Source of the DNA: Lysobacterales bacterium
GTDB taxonomy: Bacteria > Pseudomonadota > Gammaproteobacteria > Xanthomonadales > SZUA-38
Length of the DNA stretch: 43,396 nt
Direction of reading: 5' to 3'
Assembly (NCBI GenBank): GCA_028285525.1
Contig: JANQOZ010000034.1
Location: forward strand, 1 to 43,396
The notes beneath the pieces were generated by a model that did no database searches, was not told the DNA's origin, and was given only the letters and a program-made list of their open reading frames with translations. This document shows positions 8,460 through 15,879 of this stretch, piece after piece. Made by a program: the position numbers and the translations under genes. Within the stretch, counting starts at the first letter, position 1, and each line of letters begins with the position of its first letter.

Positions 8460-9269
8460 ATGAAGAAAGTGCTTATTTCGCTGCTGCTTGCAGGACCGTT
8501 GGCAGGCCAGGCCACGGAACAGGACTATCGCTACGGGCTGGAAAGCCTGGAGCGCGGGGAATTCTCGGCGGCTGTGTCAGCGTTCGAAAAGGCGGTTGCT
8601 CACGATCCTGAGCCACGCCTGGCTATCCGCGTCAACGACGTCGACTATTTACCCCACCTGAACCTCGCGGTGGCTCGACACGAGGCCGGGGACGCCAAAG
8701 GCGCGCGGGAGGCGCTCGACCGCAGCGCCGGCTTCGGCGTCGTTCGGCAAAGCTACCTGGGGCGCCAGGTCTGGGACCGCTACGCGCTGAACATTATGGC
8801 CACCGACAGCGAGATGCTGGCGGCGAACGAGGAAGCGGATTTCCGAAACTTCGAGCGCCGGGATTTCACGCTGCCGGACTCGGAGGTCACCACCATCAAA
8901 CGCCAGGTGCTCCGTCGCTGCGCACTCACCGGCAAAGGGCCGACCGACGAAATGCCGTGGTATTTCCACTACGAGTTCGGTCTGGAGCTGATGGAGGCCG
9001 GCGACGCACAGCGGGCGCTGGATGAGCTCATCCTCGCCGCCAATCTGCGGGAGGACTCCAAGCGGAACTCGCGGATGTACGGCATGTGGTTTACGAACTA
9101 CCTGCCCTACTTCCAGATCGCCCAGGCGCATTCGAAGCTGGGCAACTGGCAATGCGCTATGGACGCAATGCGGATGTCAGCCCGCCAGAGCGAGTTTTCG
9201 CCGGTCGATCCCGGCTACGAACAGTACTCCGATCTGCAGAAGCTGATCATGCGTCAGAGCCAGGGCTAG
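8460..9269 (+). CDS. Exported TPR protein, second member of the YLP-motif family
   Basis: The protein has 269 residues with a short signal peptide (MKKVLISLLLAGPLAGQA). The start is set by GAGGTGA a few bases before the ATG. Two half-repeats are visible. The first (YRYGLESLERGEFSAAVSAF) leads to VDYLPHLNLAVARHEAGD; the second (YEFGLELMEAGDAQRALDEL) leads to RMYGMWFTNYLPYFQIAQA. Both match the motif in the coiled-coil protein at 5617-6861 (RIYGMRFEPYLPHFYLGEA). The middle contains a lone Cys in LRRCALTGKGPTDEMPW. It is the last gene of the island and converges on ETF-QO. No catalytic motif is seen; a periplasmic scaffold or adaptor role is inferred. Confidence 0.83.
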   Translation: MKKVLISLLLAGPLAGQATEQDYRYGLESLERGEFSAAVSAFEKAVAHDPEPRLAIRVNDVDYLPHLNLAVARHEAGDAKGAREALDRSAGFGVVRQSYLGRQVWDRYALNIMATDSEMLAANEEADFRNFERRDFTLPDSEVTTIKRQVLRRCALTGKGPTDEMPWYFHYEFGLELMEAGDAQRALDELILAANLREDSKRNSRMYGMWFTNYLPYFQIAQAHSKLGNWQCAMDAMRMSARQSEFSPVDPGYEQYSDLQKLIMRQSQG

Positions 9270-9300
9270 CGAGCCCAGTGAGAGCCGGCAATCAGCCGGC
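9263..9300. terminator. Possible bidirectional terminator region
   Basis: Two hairpins lie at the convergence of the TPR gene and ETF-QO: GGGCT-AGCG-AGCCC at 9263-9276, overlapping the TPR stop, and GCCGGC-AATCA-GCCGGC at 9284-9300. Neither has a T run, so intrinsic termination is only possible, not clear. Confidence 0.35.
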
Positions 9301-9312
9301 CCTGCATCCGGC

Positions 9313-10956
9313 TTACATGTTGGAATAGTTCGGCCCGCCCCCGCCCTCGGGGGTCACCCAGTTGATATTCTGCGACGGGTCTTTGATGTCACAGGTTTTG
9401 CAGTGCACGCAGTTCTGGGCATTGATCTGAAACCTCGGGCCCGCCTCTTCTTCCACCACCTCGTAAACGCCAGCCGGGCAGTAGCGCTGAGCCGGCTCCG
9501 CGTAGTGCGGCAGGTTCACCTGGATCGGGATCTCCGGATTGGTCAGCTGGAGGTGCACCGGCTGATCCTCTTCGTGGTTGGTGCTCGACAGGAACACAGA
9601 GGACAGCAGATCAAAGCTGATCTCACCATCGGGCTTCGGGTAGTCGATCTCTTTGAACTCGCTCGCCGGTTTCAGCGCCGAGTGGTCAGGCACCGGTTGC
9701 TGCCAGGTGAAGGGCAGCCGGCCGCCGAAAATGTTCTGATCCACCCAGGTGAAGCCAGCGCCGAAAAACGTACCAAACTTGGCCAGCGCGGGCTCAAAGT
9801 TTCGCGTACGGTGCAGCTCCTCGTGGACCCAGGAGCTTTTGACCGCCGAGTCGAAGGACTCCAGGGTGGCCGGTGCGTCTTCCCGGCCCAGCGCCTCGAA
9901 CGCGGCCTCGGCAGCCAGCATGCCGGTCTTGATCGCCGTATGGGTGCCTTTGATTTTGGCGGGATTGAGAAAGCCCGCGTCGCACCCGACCAGCATGCCG
10001 CCTGGAAAGCTCAGTCGCGGTAACGCCTGGAGACCGCCTTTGTTCACGGCCCGTGCGCCGTAGCCGGCGCGCTGGCCGTCCCTGAGGTAACGCGCGATGA
10101 CCGGGTGGTGCTTCCAGCGCTGAAACTCCTTGAAGGGGTGTATGTACGGATTGTCGTAGCCGAGGCCGAGGACAAATCCCAGCGAGACCTGCTGTTCACC
10201 AAAGTGATACAGAAAGCCGCCGCCTTCGGTGTGGCCGTCCAGCGGCCATCCGAGCGTGTGCACCACGAGCCCCGGTTCGTGCAGCTCCTTGGGAATGGTC
10301 CACAGCTCCTTGAGTCCGATGCCGTAGTGTGGCGGACCGGCCTCGCTGCGCAGGTCAAAGCGCTCGATCAGCCGCTTGCCGAGGTGGCCTCGCACCCCTT
10401 CCGCGAATACGGTGTAGCGAGCCCGCAGCTCGTAGCCGGGCTCAAAGCTGCCTTTCTGGGAGCCGTCCCGGGCGATACCCATGTCTCCGGTGAGCACACC
10501 CTTGACCTCGCCGTCCTCCTCGATGACCTCGGAGGCGGCAAAACCCGGGAACACGTTGACCTCCAGACCCTCAGCGTGTTCACCGAGCCAGCGGCAGAGC
10601 GTACCCAGGCTGATGATGTAGTTGCCGTGGTTACGCATGGGCTTCGGAATCAGGAAGTCCGGAATGCGGGTGCTTTTGCTGTCGGAACGCAGGTATTGAA
10701 AGTCGTCGCCGGTCACCTCGGTGGTGACGGGGGCGCCGAGCTCTTTCCAGTTGGGGATCAGCTCGTTGAGCCCGCGGGGTTCGAGCACCGCGCCGGAGAC
10801 GATGTGGGCGCCGATCTCTGAACCTTTCTCCACCAGACAAACGCTGACGTCCCGGCCGGATTCTTCAGCAAGCTGGCGCAGGCGGATTGCCGTGGCGAGC
10901 CCCGCGGGACCACCGCCAACGACCACCACGTCGAACTCCATCGATTCACGTTCCAT
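9313..10956 (-). CDS. Electron transfer flavoprotein-ubiquinone oxidoreductase
   Basis: ETF-QO is a membrane-associated FAD and 4Fe-4S enzyme that oxidises reduced ETF and reduces ubiquinone. The FAD-binding motif VVVGGGPAGLATAIRL is near the N-terminus, with SGAVLEPRGLNELIP next. The C-terminus carries the cluster ligands in CPAGVYEV and INAQNCVHCKTCDIKDPSQN. I chose the ATG at 10956 (MERESMEFDVVVVGGG), giving 547 residues, the usual family length. The frame stays open to 11298, but that extension lacks family similarity and overlaps scoA. The partner EtfBA is encoded at 163-1844 on the opposite strand, separated by the kinase island. Confidence 0.96.
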   Translation of the reverse strand: MERESMEFDVVVVGGGPAGLATAIRLRQLAEESGRDVSVCLVEKGSEIGAHIVSGAVLEPRGLNELIPNWKELGAPVTTEVTGDDFQYLRSDSKSTRIPDFLIPKPMRNHGNYIISLGTLCRWLGEHAEGLEVNVFPGFAASEVIEEDGEVKGVLTGDMGIARDGSQKGSFEPGYELRARYTVFAEGVRGHLGKRLIERFDLRSEAGPPHYGIGLKELWTIPKELHEPGLVVHTLGWPLDGHTEGGGFLYHFGEQQVSLGFVLGLGYDNPYIHPFKEFQRWKHHPVIARYLRDGQRAGYGARAVNKGGLQALPRLSFPGGMLVGCDAGFLNPAKIKGTHTAIKTGMLAAEAAFEALGREDAPATLESFDSAVKSSWVHEELHRTRNFEPALAKFGTFFGAGFTWVDQNIFGGRLPFTWQQPVPDHSALKPASEFKEIDYPKPDGEISFDLLSSVFLSSTNHEEDQPVHLQLTNPEIPIQVNLPHYAEPAQRYCPAGVYEVVEEEAGPRFQINAQNCVHCKTCDIKDPSQNINWVTPEGGGGPNYSNM

Positions 10957-10990
10957 GCAATACCCTGAATACCTGAAATTTTTGAGCGAG

Positions 10991-11022
10991 GTATGATACC
11001 AACTGCGCCGAACGAAGCGCAG
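10991..11022. promoter_or_regulatory. Palindromes in the ETF-QO / scoA divergent spacer
   Basis: The 94-base divergent spacer contains GGTAT-G-ATACC (10991-11001) and CTGCGC-N8-GCGCAG (11003-11022), both with perfect arms. The first includes a TATCAT on the minus strand that could be the -10 for ETF-QO. Adjacent palindromes between two genes of lipid and amino-acid oxidation suggest a shared operator. The regulator is not identifiable from the sequence. Confidence 0.4.
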
Positions 11023-11050
11023 ACTTTGGGGCAACCGTGGGGACCGATCG

Positions 11051-11746
11051 TTGAACAAAATCTTCGACAACGCCGAGCAGGCGTTGGACGGACTGCTGAC
11101 TGACGGCATGACCATCCTGGCCGGCGGCTTCGGCCTGTGCGGCATACCGGAGAATCTGATTGCGGCGCTGGTCGCGGCAGGCACCCGCGACCTGACCGTC
11201 GTTTCCAACAACGCCGGCGTCGACGGGTTTGGGTTGGGGCTGCTGCTGGAGACCCGGCAGATCAAAAAGATGGTGTCTTCGTACGTCGGCGAGAACAAGC
11301 TGTTTGAGCAGCTCTACCTCAACGGCGAGCTGGAGCTGGAGTTCAATCCGCAGGGCACGCTGGCTGAGCGGCTGCGGGCCGGCGGCGCCGGAATCCCGGG
11401 CTTCTACACCAAAACCGGGGTCGGGACGCTCATCGCCGAGGGTAAGGAACACAAAGACTTCGACGGCGAAACCTACATCCTGGAGCGGGGAATCGTCGGG
11501 GACGTCGCGCTGGTGAAGGCCTGGAAGGGCGATCGGCAGGGGAATCTGGTCTATCGAAAGACCGCCCGAAACTTCAACCCGATGGTCGCGACGGCCGGCC
11601 GGGTCACCGTGGCCGAGGTCGAAGAGCTGGTCCCGACAGGCACCCTGGACCCCGATCACATCCACACACCCGGCATCTTCGTTCAGCGCCTGATTGCCGG
11701 ACAGCACGAAAAACGCATTGAACAACGAACGGTTCGGCCCGGCTGA
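11051..11746 (+). CDS. scoA: 3-oxoacid CoA-transferase subunit A
   Basis: Subunit A of succinyl-CoA:3-ketoacid (or acetoacetate) CoA-transferase moves CoA between succinyl-CoA and acetoacetate in ketone-body and short-chain acid use. The N-terminus [16 protein letters not shown] followed by [20 protein letters not shown] is diagnostic of the family. The start is a TTG at 11051, supported by alignment with the family N-terminus and a GGGGA upstream. The length of 231 residues is normal. scoB follows after 9 bases. Divergent placement from ETF-QO fits fatty-acid or ketogenic amino-acid degradation. Confidence 0.95.
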   Translation: MNKIFDNAEQALDGLLTDGMTILAGGFGLCGIPENLIAALVAAGTRDLTVVSNNAGVDGFGLGLLLETRQIKKMVSSYVGENKLFEQLYLNGELELEFNPQGTLAERLRAGGAGIPGFYTKTGVGTLIAEGKEHKDFDGETYILERGIVGDVALVKAWKGDRQGNLVYRKTARNFNPMVATAGRVTVAEVEELVPTGTLDPDHIHTPGIFVQRLIAGQHEKRIEQRTVRPG

Positions 11747-11755
11747 GGAACTGTT

Positions 11756-12397
<642 letters not shown>

Positions 12398-12442
12398 CGC
12401 GCTTGATGTGATAAGCAGGAGGCTACCGCTGGTCGCAACACC

Positions 12443-12457
12443 ATCACCCGAGGTGAT
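12443..12457. repeat. Palindrome downstream of scoB
   Basis: A perfect ATCACC-CGA-GGTGAT lies 19 bases before the next gene's start and 46 bases after scoB. It lacks a T run. It may be an operator for the downstream TPR gene or a weak RNA hairpin. Confidence 0.35.
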
Positions 12458-12475
12458 CTGCTAGGCTAAATCGGT

Positions 12476-13750
12476 ATGTTGGGAATCGACCGGTCGACGT
12501 TCACGCGCCTGATGTATCCAGCCCGGCGGCTGGGATTGATCCTGCTCGCCGTTTTTGCGGTGAGTTCCTACGCCCTCGCACAGTCTGATGGACCGACAGT
12601 CGGCGCCAGCCGCACCTCGCTGGCGGAAGACATCGCGGCGAGCCGGGAGACCCTCAGAGCACTCATCAGAGAACAAGGCGGAGACAGCCTGGCCGTTGCC
12701 CGCGAGCGATCCCGGCTGGGTTCGCTGCTGTATCTCAACAATGAGGCGATGGCAGCCACGCGCGAGTTCCGCACGGCGCTGCCTGCGCTGCAGCGCGAGC
12801 TTGGGCTTTTCCACCCAGAGCTGGTCGAGCCTTTGGGCTACCTGGGCCTGAGCCAGCAGGCGCTGGGGCTTCATGACCAGGCGGCCGACTCCCTGACCCG
12901 CGCCCAGCACATCACCCACCGCACGCTGGGAACACTGAACGAAAACCAGATTCCGCTCGTCTACTCCAAAGCTGACTCGATGCAGGCCCAGGGTGAAATG
13001 TGGGAGGCAGAGCAGCTCCAGTACATGGTGTATCGCCTGCACGAACACAATTTTGGACCGGCGGCCGACGAAACCCTCGGAGCGCTGAATCGGCTGGGCA
13101 CCTGGCTCACCCGAGCTGGCCGAACCGGCCCCGCGCTGACGCTCTACCGTCTCGCGCTGCGCGACATGCTCGACGATGAGGGGAACGACACGCCCGAAAT
13201 GGCGCCGCTGCTGGAGGGCATGGCGAGGACGTTTCTCTTCACCTACGGGGTACGGGGTCGCTCGCTGAACCTGCTGCAGCGCGTGGTGAACCTGACCGAA
13301 AATTTCCCGGACGATTTTGGCCCGGGCGACCGCTTCATGGCCAACCTGCAGCTCGGCGATACCCTGCTGCTGTTCTCCCTGGAACGCGACGCGCTGAAGC
13401 GCTACACCAAAGCCTGGCGTATCGCGCAGGAAAGCCCGGTCCTGGGTGACTGGGAGCGTCGTCAGCTGACCGATCGAAAGCTGGTTTCCGGGCCTTTTCA
13501 GGAGCTGACCGAAGACGGGGCCAACACGCGAACCTGGTTTCGCTTCACCTTTGACCTGCGTCCGGACGGTCGGCCGGGTAACGTCAAGCTGGTCGGCACC
13601 AATGCTCTTGCGGGCGTCGTCACCCAAACAATCGCCCGCTTCCGGGCCGCGCGCTTCCGCCCGCTGATCATTGACGGCGAGCCGCAGCCTCGTGCTGAAC
13701 AGGAAATCCTCCTGGCTTATCGCAACGTCCGGCGCGCCGCCGGCAGCTAG
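12476..13750 (+). CDS. Exported TPR protein with TonB-like C-terminal domain
   Basis: The product has 424 residues. An Arg-rich N-terminus and hydrophobic stretch (GLILLAVFAVSSYALA) form a signal peptide or anchor; starting at the second ATG (12512) would give a shorter n-region. The middle (about 60-330) is a run of TPR-like helices (LGLSQQALGLHDQAADSL, GRTGPALTLYRLALRDML). The last ~75 residues (FTFDLRPDGRPGNVKLVG, FRAARFRPLIIDGEPQ) resemble the TonB C-terminal fold. ExbB/ExbD partners and the Pro-rich linker of a true TonB are absent. It follows scoB by 78 bases and converges with the FG-GAP gene. The function is unknown; an envelope adaptor is plausible. Confidence 0.78.
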   Translation: MLGIDRSTFTRLMYPARRLGLILLAVFAVSSYALAQSDGPTVGASRTSLAEDIAASRETLRALIREQGGDSLAVARERSRLGSLLYLNNEAMAATREFRTALPALQRELGLFHPELVEPLGYLGLSQQALGLHDQAADSLTRAQHITHRTLGTLNENQIPLVYSKADSMQAQGEMWEAEQLQYMVYRLHEHNFGPAADETLGALNRLGTWLTRAGRTGPALTLYRLALRDMLDDEGNDTPEMAPLLEGMARTFLFTYGVRGRSLNLLQRVVNLTENFPDDFGPGDRFMANLQLGDTLLLFSLERDALKRYTKAWRIAQESPVLGDWERRQLTDRKLVSGPFQELTEDGANTRTWFRFTFDLRPDGRPGNVKLVGTNALAGVVTQTIARFRAARFRPLIIDGEPQPRAEQEILLAYRNVRRAAGS

Positions 13751-13776
13751 CGTGTTGAGTTAGCTGAGGCGCCGCT

Positions 13777-15513
13777 TCACTGCTCAAAACCGTCTGCGAA
13801 CAGCGGCTCCGAGAGCGTCGTCCCGCTGAGGATAATCAGATTCCCTACGTCGATCGCGTCAGGCGCCAGACCATTGCCGACCATCTCGTTGGTGATGATG
13901 TCGGTCCGCCCGTCCTGATTGATGTCTCCTGCCGCGCCGCTGTAGGCAAGCGTATCACCCTCATCGCTGGCGCTCTGGCGACCGCGGCCGCCGTAGACCT
14001 CGGTCATGCGCAGCGCAGAGGGTGGCGGCAGCGCCCCAGGGGCAAGGTCGATCAGCGACGGCCAGCCCTGCGTCGATCCAAACAGTACGTGGATGGTGCC
14101 GGCGAAGATGCGGCCAAACGGGGCGTCGTGCGGTGAGCTGAAGGCCAGGTCATCGATGCCGTCGGCGTCGAAATCGCCGTGCATGGCCGTATCAGCGCCG
14201 ATCGCTCCGGTGATCGGCCCGTAGATTCGCGATTCGACCAGCCCGGGCGGCGGGTTGTCGAGGTCAAAAGTCTGCCCCTTCAGCGATGCAGCGTTGAACA
14301 GCACGTGCCCGACGCCGCTGCCGAAACCTCTGCCCGGCGCGCTGCCGGTGAGGTCGCCGACAAACAGGTCGGCGCTGCCGTCGCCGTTGTAATCGAGCCC
14401 CGCCAGGATCTCCTCGCCGAATACGTCGTTAATGCTGCTGCCGGTGACCGCACTGACGCCGCCGCTGGCGTTGAGCGGATCGATCAAGAGCGGGCTGGGC
14501 CAGACGCCCGCGGGAAAGTTGTCGTCCCAGATGATGTGCATCGTGCCGCGGGGCGTGCCGCCGCGACCGCTCGCCGGCTCCGTCCGCGGCACTGGACCCA
14601 GGCTCCCGCCCGCCCGATTGAGCGCCGTTGCCGCCAGCACCTCGGCGGTGCCGTTGCCGTCCAGGTCCGCCACCTGCACCGTGGCGCCGAAGTGGGCGTC
14701 GCGTACGCTTCCCGGAGAGAGAATCTGGGCGAGATTGCCGGCCAGCGGAAACCCTGGCTGGTTCGCCTGCGCCGCATCCACCGCCAGCGTTTGATTCAGA
14801 TGTGGGCCGCCGCGGATGACGTAGACCCGACCGATATGATCCGCGCCCGTACCAAACTGATCCGCCCCCACGGCCAGATCCAGGATGCCGTCGCCGGTGA
14901 TATCGCCGGTGCGCGCCCACATGCACATCCGGTCCTGAACGTCGCTGCCGAACAGCGTAAACAGGTTGACGCCGGGCGGCGGCGCGGCAAGGTTCAGCGC
15001 CGTGCCGGCCTGCGCCAGCGTTTTAAGGCTCGCACTACCCACCACAATGGTGATGGCGCCCGCGCCCGTTCGGCCACTGACCGGTGTGAAGTCCTGACGG
15101 CAGATGAGGAGGTCCGCCAGACCGTCGCCGGTCACGTCGTCCATCCAGATCTCGCTGCCGACGTGCTCGTTAGCCTGGGTACCCGGTATTTCGAGAATCG
15201 CTGGATCGTCGACCGCCGTATCCAGCGAGCCGCCGATGGTTCCGTCGCCGAATACCAGATAAACGCGGCCCGCCTGCATCAGTGCGCCCGCCGGCGCCTG
15301 GAAGGCGGCAAAGCCGTAGTCCGGAAAACCGTCGCCGTCGACGTCGCCCCCGCCAGCCACCGGCAGCCCGGCCTTGCCAGAGCCGATGGAGCCATACACG
15401 CGGGTAAGGACGTTGTCATTGTCGCCGGTCGCGGCAAGGTCGATCCGGTTGGTGGGCTGGGCGAAGAGGGTGACTGACGCGAGCAGCAAACAGCCAAAGC
15501 AAATAGATTTCAA
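13777..15513 (-). CDS. Exported FG-GAP (integrin-alpha-like) beta-propeller protein
   Basis: The 578-residue protein has a signal peptide cut after LFA (MKSICFGCLLLASVTLFA). Seven calcium-binding D-x-[DNT]-x-D-G-x-x-D loops are visible: DVDGDGFPD, DVTGDGLAD, DITGDGILD, DLDGNGTAE, DYNGDGSAD, DFDADGIDD and DINQDGRTD. They match the blades of a seven-bladed FG-GAP propeller. The C-terminus is EPLFADGFEQ. I recall a similar F-x-[DN]-GFE tail on exported proteins of Xanthomonadales-type bacteria, possibly a sorting signal, but this needs checking. It is probably a secreted or surface protein, perhaps adhesive. No enzymatic motif is seen. It converges with the TPR gene 26 bases away. Confidence 0.87.
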   Translation of the reverse strand: MKSICFGCLLLASVTLFAQPTNRIDLAATGDNDNVLTRVYGSIGSGKAGLPVAGGGDVDGDGFPDYGFAAFQAPAGALMQAGRVYLVFGDGTIGGSLDTAVDDPAILEIPGTQANEHVGSEIWMDDVTGDGLADLLICRQDFTPVSGRTGAGAITIVVGSASLKTLAQAGTALNLAAPPPGVNLFTLFGSDVQDRMCMWARTGDITGDGILDLAVGADQFGTGADHIGRVYVIRGGPHLNQTLAVDAAQANQPGFPLAGNLAQILSPGSVRDAHFGATVQVADLDGNGTAEVLAATALNRAGGSLGPVPRTEPASGRGGTPRGTMHIIWDDNFPAGVWPSPLLIDPLNASGGVSAVTGSSINDVFGEEILAGLDYNGDGSADLFVGDLTGSAPGRGFGSGVGHVLFNAASLKGQTFDLDNPPPGLVESRIYGPITGAIGADTAMHGDFDADGIDDLAFSSPHDAPFGRIFAGTIHVLFGSTQGWPSLIDLAPGALPPPSALRMTEVYGGRGRQSASDEGDTLAYSGAAGDINQDGRTDIITNEMVGNGLAPDAIDVGNLIILSGTTLSEPLFADGFEQ

Positions 15514-15879
15514 GCGTTGCGTCCGAAGCTTCAGGTTGCCTTAAGTTTAGCAACCCGGCGCGCAAGTGATGAGTTCTCTGAACTCCGTGAAAGACGTGAT
15601 GCGTCGAAAGGAAGGCTGCCTCAGTCGCCAGCTGAGCCTGGGTAAACCGGCCTGAAGTGGAGGCTGGAACCGGATGCAGGCCAAGCAAGGGGCCTGAACT
15701 GTTTTCGAGTGCCAATCGATGCGCCGGAAGAGCGAGTCATCACACGCTGCTGCCAGCCTCCACATCACGCCGGTCTACCCTTACGACAACACGCGGCGTC
15801 ACGAGTTGCGTTGTTTTCGTACCTTTCATTACGGCCGCGCGCCCGCCGCGCTTGAGCGCCACTAACCATTAGACGCAGG
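15514..15879. promoter_or_regulatory. 366-base intergenic region with two palindromes
   Basis: No credible gene is seen; the short frames here lack coding character. Two perfect inverted repeats lie upstream of the FG-GAP gene: GGTTGC-N10-GCAACC (15534-15555), 21 bases before its start codon, and GAGTTC-TCT-GAACTC (15571-15585). They could be operators for this gene. The rest, toward the receptor gene's stop, shows nothing I can support. Confidence 0.4.

Noticed and set aside
9403..10821. Plus-strand frames opposite ETF-QO
   Set aside because: Antisense to a gene with unmistakable FAD and 4Fe-4S motifs.
10957..11298. N-terminal extension of ETF-QO
   Set aside because: The extra 114 residues overlap scoA on the other strand and the family begins at MERESMEFD. 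I used 10956.
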